NCBI RefSeq assembly: GCF_020080835.1
Contig: NC_058160.1
Span: forward strand, 3,038,001-3,102,000
Reading direction: 5' to 3'
DNA length: 64,000 bases
From: Cotesia glomerata
Lineage: Eukaryota; Arthropoda; Insecta; Hymenoptera; Braconidae
Under the pieces are notes generated by a model. That model had not been told where the DNA came from and did not search any database. It worked only from the letters and a program-made list of their open reading frames with translations. The position numbers and the translations under genes are program-made. Of this stretch, positions 39,582 to 50,008 are shown piece by piece. The number at the start of each line of letters is the position of its first letter. The stretch's first letter is position 1.

Positions 39582-42328
39582 ATGTATAATTCAATCAGAT
39601 TATACTCAAGGATAGGCGCAAAAAAATATAAAAAATTGCCGCCTGTAAGGATGAAAAAGCCGAAAAAAAATGAAGGACAACCATTACCAAGTAAAGAATT
39701 ATTTATTTAACAAATTTCAATAATAAAAAACATAAAATTATAATTTTTTTAATCATTCAATGAAAATGAAGTTAAAAAACATTTATTCGCTTTTTGGATT
39801 TTCTTGTCAGTCAAATTTTAATGACACTCAAATAGCAGACGTTCAACAATTTTTTCTTTTTTTTTATTAATTAAATTAAATAAATTAAATCTAAAAATAA
39901 TTATTAAAAAATTGCACATATAGTTTTTAAAATTTTCTACATGTGGAATTTTCTCTTTTAATTGTTTTTTAAATAATTTTTCAATAAAATAAATTACAGA
40001 AATTTTCAGATGTCGGCTAACTTCATTTTCATAAATTTTCACAAAAAAAATTAATAATACTAAAGTTAGTCGACGTTTTAATTTTTTTTTCATTTATTAA
40101 TTAATAACTAAGAAATATTTTTTAAAAATTGCACTTACAATTTTTCAAGTTCTTTACAAACGAAAATATTTTTTCATTAGTTTGTAATAAGTTTGTCATT
40201 AAAAAAAATTCTAAAAATTTTTAAATGCCGGCTAACTTAATTTTCATAAAAAATAAAGCATGTAGAAATTGTCCAAAACTATACTTAAATACAATTTTAA
40301 AAAATTTTTTAAAATTTTCTACTCAATTTATTTGTCAAATAAAAAAAAACTTTTATCTTTTAATTTCACTATCATGTTCATTTTACAAATTTTTAATGAA
40401 ATTAAATTTAGTTGTCACTTTAAAATTTTTTAATTTTATTCAACAAAAAAATTTGTTCCAAAAAATTATTTTAAAAAAAATTGCAGTTTTATTTTTTTTT
40501 AATTTCTAGATGTCAATTTTTTTTCTTATTTTTTTTTTGCCATAATTTATTTTTTATAAAATTCTTAAAATTATTTAAAATATGCTAAATTAATTTTCAT
40601 AAATTTAAGACATTAAAGTTAGCTGTTACTTTACAATTTTTCAATTTTATTTAACAAAAAAATTTGTTCCAAAAAATTATTTTTAAAAAATTGCAGTTGT
40701 AATTTTTTTTTGATTTCTAGATGTCAATTTTTTTTTCTAATTTTTTTTGCCATAATTTATTTTTTATAAAATTCTTAAAATTATTTAAAATATGCTAAAT
40801 TAATTTTCATAAATTTTTGTCATTGATTCTTCTTAATTTTTAAGTTTTCGATTATGGAACAAGCTCAAAGGACCACCGTATCTACGTTTGGGGACTAGCA
40901 AATCACGGTGGCCTTGGAACAGCTGGAAGAACTCGACGAAAGGACGGTTACAATTTCATAGCGAAGCCCAGTCGTTTATTCTTCGGAGAACACCACCAAG
41001 TAACTGACATAGCATGTGGTTACGGGTTCACTTTACTCGGAGTTAATTCCAAAGACAAGAACATTGTCTACGGAAACGGCATCAACACCGACTCACAATT
41101 AGGCTTCGATGCTAACGATTTCAAGTACAAAGTCACCGGCAAAACTGGGCAACTGCCGCTAGCCCGTCCAATTCCGCTGCCTTTGAAAGAGAACTCCAGC
41201 AAAGTCCTGGGACTAGCTGCTGGCAGAGCTCATTCCTTGATACTTACCTCAGAAGGAGTTTTTACGCTGGGTAACAATGCGTATGGACAGTGTGGGAGGT
41301 CTATTATTGAGGAGGAGAACCATTTCGAGAGCCATGTCATCTTTCATATTCCAGAGATCAACGGCCAGAAAATAGCTGCTGTTAGTGCTGGGCAAGATCA
41401 CAGGTATTTTTTTTTTATTTGCTGAAATTTAATATTTTATTTTTAACAAGTTCTAATAATTATCTGATTTTATTTAAATTTTTAGTATTTTTTTGACTGA
41501 ACAAGGACAGGTTTATGCTTGTGGCTGGGGAGCTGATGGACAAACTGGTCTAGGGCATTATAATAATCAGTGGAAGCCTGAGTTAGTTAAAGGCGAAGTG
41601 GAAGGTGAAAAAATAATAAAAGTCGCTGGAATTTCTGACTGCGTACTTGCTCTCAGTGGTAAAATTATTTTTTATTAATTGAAATATTTACATTTTTCAA
41701 TAAAAAAATATTTAATTTTCATATTATAAAAAAAAAATTTTTAACATTTACAAAATACAGAAAGTGGTAAAGTTTACGGCTGGGGTAATTCAGAGTACGG
41801 ACAATTACCAGTACAAAATGACAATTACCAAGTAAACACCGCAATCGAGCTATCTGACTTCTCTGAATTCGGACGTATCGTCGATGTCGCTGCTGGTGGG
41901 AGCTTTTGCATGGCCTTAACAGGTACCAAAACTAAAATTTTCTCTATAATTAAAATTTCCTGTTTTTTATAAAACTAGAAAATCGAGCGCACTTTGCGCG
42001 CTTTTGCTAACATGTTTTTTATTGACAATTTAATTTATCAATATTTTTGGTAGTTTTATTCATTAATATTAAACCGTTGCCAAAGTGCTTACCGTAGCAA
42101 CGAAAAGCGACAACAATGAAAAAGTCGCATAAATTTTTTTATAAAAGATTTTATACGTATGAAATTTCTCATTTTGTTAAATATATATAAATATATAGAA
42201 AATTCATAAAAAATATCAATAATAAAGAAATGACGTTGTATTTTGTCTACTAATGATATTTTGAACGATATAAGCTCATCCGGAAGTCACACTTGTCGAA
42301 AGCTTTCATTTGAGTACACACACGATTT

Positions 42329-42412
<84 letters not shown>

Positions 42413-43385
42413 CTCATATTTGTGAAATATATAAAATATATAAAAAAATTCGTGTGGGTATTCAAATGAAAGGTCTCGATAAGTGTAACTCCAGGATGAG
42501 CTTATATCGTTCAAAATATCATTAGTAAACAAAATACGTCATTTTTTTATTATTAACAAATTTTAGGATATAAGCTCATCCTGATATTACGCTCATCGAG
42601 ACCTTTCATTTGAGTACAAACACGATTTTTTTCATATATTTTATATATATATGATATTTCTCATATTTGTGAAATATATAAAATATATAAAAAAATTCGT
42701 GTGGGTATTCAAATGAAAGGTCTCGAGAAGTGTAACTCCAGGATGGGTTTATATCGTTCAAAATATCATTAGTAAACAAAATACAACGTCATTTTTTTAT
42801 TATTGACAATTTTTAGGATATAAGCTCATCCTGATGTTACACTCATCGAGAGATTTCATTTGAGTACGCTTCTGTCAAAATGTTTATTATCAACAATTTA
42901 ATTAATCATTAATTTTACAAATTTTATTCATTAATATTTAACCGTTGCCATGGTAAACGTTGCCATAGCAGCGAAAAGTGACAACAATAAAATCGTCACA
43001 TCAACTTTTTAATAAAGAATTAAAAATTATAAAATTTTTTTTTGCAGAAACTGGAGATGTTTACACCTGGGGCTACGGTATCCTAGGATTTGGTCCCCGA
43101 GTTACAAAAGTCCAAATGCCAACTATGATTCCCAACACTCTGTTTGGCCGGAACCCATACCAGCCAGATATAAAAGTTGAGAAAATCTACTGCGGGATAA
43201 ATTACATGTGTGCAGTAACGAACCAAGACGAACTTTTCACCTGGGGGCGCAATGCCTACGGATATCTGGGTCTTGGGCACTGCAAAGACCAATTTTTCCC
43301 TCTGAAAGTGGCCGTGGGTGCCAAAGTTGAGAAAGTTGCTTGCGGAGTCGACCACACAGTCGCTTTATGCCGCGCATTTATTTAA
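39582..43385 (+). CDS. RCC1L: RCC1L, mitochondrial RCC1-like protein (5 exons)
   Basis: Exons: 39582-39690, 40845-41403, 41486-41658, 41761-41922, 43048-43385; phases agree throughout, giving 446 residues (human RCC1L 464). The first exon encodes a basic, acid-poor N terminus (Arg, Lys, Tyr, Ser; residues 1-30) typical of a mitochondrial targeting sequence. Seven-bladed RCC1 propeller repeats follow, recognisable as VWG, ACGYGFTLL, CGRSI-type, GQDHS, ACGWGADGQTGLGHY, YGWGNSEYGQL, YTWGYGILGFGP, FTWGRNAYGYLG and the terminal ACGVDHT. The GQTGLGHY and WGYGILG signatures are specific to the RCC1L/WBSCR16 branch rather than nuclear RCC1. In vertebrates the protein supports mitochondrial ribosome assembly and 16S rRNA processing. 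It is followed by AATAAA at 43466-43471. Intron 4 is swollen by Helitron-related palindromes. Confidence 0.93.
39691..40844. repeat. AT-rich repeat array in RCC1L intron 1
   Basis: A unit of about 205 bp containing AACAAAAAAATTTGTTCCAA and TAGATGTCAATTTTTTTTCT is present in tandem at about 40409-40617 and 40618-40823. Diverged relatives occur at 38030-38760, 39820-40100, 59290-59560 and 62340-62560. The frames in it are low-complexity. Confidence 0.6.
41975..43020 (-). mobile_element. Helitron-like 3' end plus palindromic units in RCC1L intron 4
   Basis: A|CTAG at 41974-41978, followed by a GCGCACTTTGCGCGC hairpin, is a Helitron 3' terminus read on the minus strand, but it differs from the ends at 24011, 44581 and 61093. 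Inside are the palindromic units at about 42255-42530, 42560-42780 and a partial one at 42815-42870. A ~135-bp direct repeat flanks them (about 42017-42150 and 42881-43020). The TC 5' end was not located. Confidence 0.55.
42334..42411. repeat. (TA)n microsatellite
   Basis: About 39 uninterrupted TA dinucleotides at the centre of a palindromic unit. Confidence 0.95.
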
Positions 43386-43465
43386 TTAACTATCACATAC
43401 TACACAGAATTTTATAATTTTGTAAATAACCAATTGCAACTTAGTTTATTATTAGTTATATAAGC

Positions 43466-43471
43466 AATAAA
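43466..43471 (+). terminator. Polyadenylation signal of RCC1L
   Basis: Canonical AATAAA 81 bp after the RCC1L stop codon. Confidence 0.65.
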
Positions 43472-43661
43472 AATTATTTTTAACGTCTAAATAACAAAAC
43501 CTTTAAAAGTGTTATTTTATCTCGGGACTTATCTTATCACTGATGTTATATTATCGTTGTTGATTCATCTGAATCGACGGAACCTGTAACACTAGTCTAA
43601 AATCTATTTTAGAAAGTTATTTATACCTTCAATTATTTTTTATATTTTATATATTAGAAAA

Positions 43662-46600
43662 ATGAAACAAATTTTTTTTTTATTTAATTATAAATTATTT
43701 GTATCGTTAATATCAATGGGAATAATAGCAACAATAATAGTTTCAGGTGTCAAAAGTGAAAAAAAAATTCCTAAATATTTGGAAGAGTGTTACACTAACG
43801 AAACATTAAGTGGAGCACGTTTGCCGATGACGCTGAATGTCCTGATAGATATTTTCCGTAAAATAGAGTTACATGTACAAAATTCAGTAGATTTGAGACT
43901 ACTGGTGACTTCGATGTTACACAGATTCAAATTTGATGGCATAGAACAGCACCAAGTAAAAATTAGCCTAATAGAAGGCATTCTCCCGTTCAGCGGCACC
44001 GGGAGTCAAAGAGTTAAAAATGAAATCATCAATGAGTTCATACCTGGCAACCCGGATTTTTTTCCTGTACAATCATTGAGCTTGGTAGAACGATGCACTC
44101 TACATCGCGCTATTTCGAATACTATTGCTGATCATGATCAACCCGAGAGTAAATTGTGTGTTGATAGGCCTACTGAAAAAATATATGGTAAAGTTTTTTC
44201 GGTGTAACTAATACAGTGTAGAAATATAAAAATTGAATTTTTAATTTCAGCGAAACCAGTGGAAAGTAAAAAATTGTGTCCATTGGAGCAAGGAATTATT
44301 TTAACTGAATTTGGTACAGTAGCACCGGGAACACTAATAACAGGAATCGCTGCTGCTCTTCAGTACCAGACTATTGCTGTAAAACTTTTATATGATTCAA
44401 TACCGAATCCGTATGATTTTAATGAAGATGAAGTGGATTTCGTGATACCAAGACATGAAATTCTGGTTAATAAATCTATGTGGTTCAGTAATTTGCAGCG
44501 ATCAAATGCTCAAGTTGATAATATTTGGTTGGCTACAGTCGCTGGTAATTTATAGAGAACATAAATATAAATAATTTATACTAGCAACCTTGCAGTCACT
44601 ATGTTACTGCCGTGACTTGTGAAGTATAAATAAATAAATAAATTTTGCTTTATTAAATAATGACTTTTGTTAAATTGCAATGTACTTTAGTAACTATTGA
44701 CGTTTTTAAAGATATAAGCTCATCCCGATGTTACACTCATCAAGAGCTTTCATTTGAGTACCCACATGCATTTTTGATATATTTTTCATATATACATATA
44801 TATAATATATATAAATATATAAAATATATGAAAAATTGATGTGGGTACTTAAATGAAAGGTCTCGATGAGTGTAACATTGGGATTAGCTTATATTTTTAA
44901 AAATATAAATAGTTCACAAGATACAAAGTCATTTCTTAATTACGTTAAATTGCACTGTACTTTTTTAACTATTGACGTTTTTAAAGATATAAGCTCATCC
45001 TGATGTTACACTCATCAAGTGCTTTCATTTGAATACCCACTTGCAGTTTTGATATATTTTTCATATATACATATATATAATATATAATATATATCAATAT
45101 ATGAAAAATTGATGTGGGTACTCAAATGAAAGGTCTCGATGAGTGTAACATCGGGATGAGCTTATATTTTTAAAAATATCAATAGTTCACAAGATACAAA
45201 GTCATTTCTTAATTACGTTAAATTGCACTGTACTTTCTTAACTACTGACGTTTTTAAAGATATAAGCTCATCCTGATGTTACACTCATCAAGAGCTTTCA
45301 TTTGAGTACCCACATGCATTTTTGATATATTTCTCATATATACATATATATAATATATATAAATATATGAAAAATTGATGTGGGTACTCAAATGATAGGT
45401 CTTGATGAGTGTAACATCGGGATGAGCTTATATCTTTAAAAATGTCAATAGATCACGAGTTACAGGGTCATTTCTTAATTAAGTATCTTGAGATAGAGCA
45501 TTTTGGAATGCAGCCTAAATACTTATCATCATAAATTGACTATTGGTGAGAATGATATGAAACCTTGAAAAGACACAACTCCAGGTCAAGACTTTTCCAA
45601 CGATACTAAATTTAACTATAAAAACCAATTTTATCATATAAATCCACTGGCCACAAAATTTCGCTTATTCTTTTAATAATATAGATTTACTAAGCCAAAA
45701 TTTTTTTAATTATAATTTGTAACTCTGCAAGTTGCTAGTTAAATATAAAAAATTAAACCTTGTTAAAAAATGAATTAATTAATTTAATAATAATTACAGG
45801 TGAATTGGCTGAGTTGGTTATTTATGAAGGTCCAATAAAAGGTGAAAAAATGTCATTAGGCTCAAGTGGATCTTGGGACAGTACAATGAGACCAATGTTA
45901 TTTTATTTACTGAACAAAGATGACAATTATGAAGTTACCAGAGCTGAAATTGTCGGTGCTGTTGATGGTAAATTTATTAAATAATTTACAAATTAAATTT
46001 TTTATCATTCTACTATTTTAGGTTTCATAATAGCAAATAGTTTGCGAACATGGATAAAATATTTCAACAACTTACGACTCAGCCAAATTTTCGAGATTTA
46101 CTACTCATCAAAAGGTGCATTTTTCGACTCTAATATCGCAGCGTGCGAGCGTGGTAAAGTTTTCTGGTACCACGCTTCTCGTAAAATGTTAAAAGAACAA
46201 GTAACCTGCTAATATTATCCCTTGATATTAAATTATTGATAGCCATCAATTTTAATAAATTTATTTATTTATTTATTACAGACCTACGCAGTATCACAAA
46301 TTTTGGCGTACAAAAAAAGTATATCCTACATGACGGACGAGTCCCTAAAAACAATGGTTAATCATGCAGTATCCAAATTCACGACTTATGTAAACGATCA
46401 TTTATTCACAGAATTACGTTGTCACAAAGAAAAAAAATATCCACGCGTCCAAGTTCTAGTAGCGTTTGACGGTTCTTGGTCTAAAGAGTACACTCAAGAT
46501 TTTCTATCGTAAAAATATTTTTAAAAATTAAATAATTATAGGGTAAATGCACCAATTGTTGACCAATTAAGGTTTTCTTTTTTTGTACTAAGCTATAAAA

Positions 46601-48591
46601 AAACTATTAACTTATTCAAACCAATTTGTAATGGATTTTATTAAAGTTAAATACTTAATTGATAATAATTAATAACTATTTATAATAAAAATTAACAAAA
46701 TTATATTAATTTTGTTAATCAAGTGTCGAAATACTAAAATCACCAATTAATTGACCGCTAAAATAAATATAAGTAATTTTGTAAACTACGTATAAGTAAT
46801 TGAATTTATTCAGTACTTTTGAAGTATTAACTTTATCTTTCACAGACATTGCACTTTGAGCTAAACTAACAGTATAATTTTAAATCGTATCTTTTTATAA
46901 AATAATATAAATAATAGTAATAATTAATATAGTCATATTTCTTTAGATAACAAATTTATTCTGATGACGATAATTCTTCAGATTCATTTGAGATTTTTTG
47001 ATTCTGCCTTTTTTCAATTAAAGCTTTTTTACAAGCTTGCAAATCTCTTTTTTTTAATTGCTTGGCAATTTTTTCTTCCAATAATTTGTTCTTTAATAAC
47101 CGTAGAAAAATTACAACAAAATAAAATTTACTAACCAAAAAAGATTTTAATTATTATTGTTTAATTATAAATATACATTTTATAATTATACTAAATATAC
47201 GGTCATTAATTAGATCGTGATAAAATCAGGGGGTCCAATAGATGACCGAATGAATTTTTTACTGATTAATTAGCCTTTGACGGATCCAATAGTTGACCGG
47301 TCTTAAAATATTTTTTTAAAGCTGTAATCACTGCGCAATTTTTTATGATCACTAAATGCTATATTTTGTTTTTTTAATACACTTAGAAAAAAAATCTCCT
47401 TGTAAAATAATAATTAATTAACTTTTATATACATCGGTCAACTAATTGGTGACTGGTCAACAACTGGTGCATTTACCCTAATTAAATTTAAAAAATCAAT
47501 TTAACATTTATTATTTTTATTAATTTTTAGAGTACTAATAGAAGACTTAAATGTCTCCTTGTATGGTTCAAAAATAGGAATTCTTAATGGTGAAAACGGA
47601 GACTGGATTTTAAATACTACCGACAGCCCGTCGACGGCTCACGAAAAAATTTCTACCCTCGATGCATCAACTTGGCCGAATAATTTAAACATATTCTCGG
47701 TAATTAACACCGCGAATAATTATTTAACTACAATATGGAGTCAAAAATCTGCGAATCATGACATAGGAAATTTGGGACAAGTGATTTTACTTCTGGCTCC
47801 AAGGACGGTTGTAAAAGAAGGTGAAAGACAGGACATAAAATCCTCTTTGATAAATTTAAAATCCAACCATCCGGATGTCAATATTGTTTACTTTGTGTCT
47901 AAAAAAAACGCGGCAAGCTTCAGAGAATTTTTGACTAGTCCTGAAGATTACTTGATTGACTCCCGGATTGATGAGATTGCCAGCTACGTATCTACGATTC
48001 CGCGAAGCCTGAGGCTGAATTGCAGTGAAAAAAATAGCAGTTCTCATGAACAAGTCGAAGATTATGTGAAGCCCCAGGAGTCGATTTTTTACCGGCTAGA
48101 CCCGCAGTGGAGGTGGAATACGCAGAGAATTTCTATGACGATTATTTCGGTGGGATACGGGAGCTTTGAAGTTTGCTGGTGGACGCAGTTTGACGGAAAT
48201 GTAATAAAAAATAGATATAATTGCCGGGAACTTTCGGGACATTCCGAGTTTATTATTAATGATACTCAAGATTGTAAAAATAAAAACGCTAATTGTCCGG
48301 GAATTTATTATCAAATTCGTGGATTGAATTCTTTAAAAAAATGCGCTGGTAATTTTTATAATGTTATAAATCAAATAATTAATTATTTTTTTTAATTAAT
48401 TATTGTTTATTTAATAATTGATTAATTAGTAATTAAAATTTTTTTTTACAGAAATTGAGTGCAGAACACCAGAATATATCAGATATTTATTACGGCTCAA
48501 TATTCAATGCTCACGTGCTTCGATATTGGAAAGTAAAAATTTATTTGTCTTCTTACTGCTAATTCTTGGAATGGATTATTTAATAAGTTGA
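43662..48591 (+). CDS. Uncharacterised secreted, probably GPI-anchored protein with VWA-like domain
   Basis: Exons: 43662-44187, 44251-44544, 45800-45967, 46022-46200, 46282-46508, 47531-48348, 48452-48591; all phases agree, giving 783 residues. Seen: an N-terminal hydrophobic signal segment (about 8-32), several N-glycosylation sites, scattered cysteines, and at 445-456 a hydrophobic strand leading into DGSWS, a perfect DxSxS metal-ion-dependent adhesion (MIDAS) signature. It is followed by an alternating strand/helix region through about 625 (QVILLLAP, VNIVYFVSKK), consistent with a von Willebrand A fold. A Cys-rich segment precedes a hydrophobic C-terminal tail (about 765-783) ending without basic residues, as in GPI-anchor signals. 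I do not recognise the family; no pathway is claimed. It starts 277 bp after RCC1L on the same strand. Introns 2 and 5 carry a Helitron and a TA-flanked element. Confidence 0.85.
44581..45685 (-). mobile_element. Non-autonomous Helitron with three palindromic units
   Basis: On the minus strand it starts A|TCTATATTATTAAAAG and ends GCAAGGTTGCTAG|T. A six-base stem (AGTCAC/GTGACT) lies just inside the 3' CTAG, as expected for a Helitron terminator hairpin. Three ~230-bp palindromes are in tandem at about 44700-44930, 44965-45195 and 45235-45460. It occupies most of intron 2 of the VWA-like gene and encodes no protein. Confidence 0.85.
46541..47478 (-). mobile_element. TA-flanked DNA transposon remnant in VWA-like gene intron 5
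   Basis: GGGTAAATGCACCAATTGTT at the left and AACTGGTGCATTTACCC at the right are inverted repeats flanked by TA on both sides, as for Tc1/mariner/pogo-type insertion. A minus-strand 60-codon frame at 46956-47138 is Lys/Glu/Gln-rich and ends in an acidic Ser tail, resembling the C-terminal tail of pogo-like transposases; this link is tentative. A related right end is at 58110-58384. Confidence 0.7.
46956..47138 (-). pseudogene. Possible transposase C-terminal remnant
   Basis: A short charged frame (KLLEEKIAKQLKKRDLQACK, then an acidic serine-rich end) inside the TA-flanked element. The composition suits the charged tail of a pogo-type transposase, but no catalytic domain is present in the element. 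The start codon is not meaningful. Confidence 0.3.
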
Positions 48592-48682
48592 TTTTATACG
48601 AAAATCTTAATTTATTTATAGTGTTTTAACATACAAAATTTTTTACTTACATATTTTATAATTACTCGTGTTGAGATTAAGA

Positions 48683-49975
48683 TTAATTGGAATTTAATTG
48701 GAAATTTTGAGCGGTAAATTCGTATATTAATCTGATGAGGTACTGGAAGTTACTCGAGTCGGCAAGTGTGCCGAGGTTAGAGTCAGCAATAAGTAAGTCA
48801 AGTGGTGGAAGGAAATCCTCGATAGAATCTCCTGAAAAAAATTAAATATACATTTTTTAATATTTAGTCATCATTTTTTATTTAATAACTACTCCTCAAA
48901 TTTAAGTTGATTATTGTTTTGATGTGGGGCTCTACTTATATTTGGACGTAAAAAAAAAATTAAAATTTTGCTTTATTAAGTAATGACTTTTTTTTAAATT
49001 GAACTGTACTTTCTAAAATATTGACGTTTTTTAAGATATAAGCTCATGCCAATGTTACACTCATCAAGAGCTTTCATTTGAGTACCCACATGCATTTTTG
49101 ATATATTTTTCATATATACATATATATAATATATATCAATCTATGAAAAATTGATGTGGGTACTCAAATGAAAGGTCTCGATGAGTGTAATGTCGGGATG
49201 AGCTTATATCTTTAAAAATGTCAATAGTTCACGAGATACACGGTCATTTTTTAATTATGTATCTAGAGATAGAGTATTTTCGAATACAGCCTAAATACTT
49301 ATAAAATAAATTGACTATTGGTGAGAATGAAATGAAACCTTGAAAAGGCCGATTTTATCATACGACTATCCTGGACACAAAATTTTTCTTTTCTTAATAA
49401 TATAGATAAATAATGAATTTTTTCAGAATTTATAAAATTTAACTCAACTGCACCAAAAAATTTCAATGCAATACATAAAATATGTTGTAAAAATTAAAAA
49501 AAAAATTATTGCATCGTTTTTAAATTGTTGATTGAAGATTAAACTTAATAAATTTTTCAAAAATCAATAGAAAAAATTATATATTATTAAAATTAAAAAA
49601 AAAAGTTATCGATAATTCTATTTTTTTTTTTTTTTATATTTTATAGCTAAAAAACAATAAAGCCCCTCATCAAAACTCCCTAAAATTAATAACCAAAAAA
49701 ACTACATACCATGTACATGAATAAGACTAATTATTTTAAAGAACAACATCTGCTGAATCTGCTGCTCTGGATTCTTAGAAACAACGTCCCATCTATCGCG
49801 CTGCGCAGCTCTCGCCCAGATGCTGACCTTCAATCCCATTTTATCTTCACTCTCATCAACGTAGTCCAGCAAGTCCAAAGCTTTTTTAAAGTCAAAATCA
49901 GTCACCGGAACATTTTCTTCGCACGTGTACAACTGTAACCAACAATTCGAATCATTAACCTAAACCCATCAACTT

Positions 49976-50008
<33 letters not shown>

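Noticed and set aside
40225..40509. 94-codon plus-strand frame upstream of RCC1L exon 2, first considered as its N terminus
   Set aside because: The sequence is part of a tandem AT-rich repeat. The true first exon is 39582-39690, which has the right phase and a presequence-like N terminus.
42243..42532. Tyr-Ile-rich open frames on both strands
   Set aside because: They are translations of the (TA)n tract and palindromic Helitron unit in RCC1L intron 4; similar artefacts occur at 23312-23553, 52389-52610, 55215-55611 and 61418-61618.
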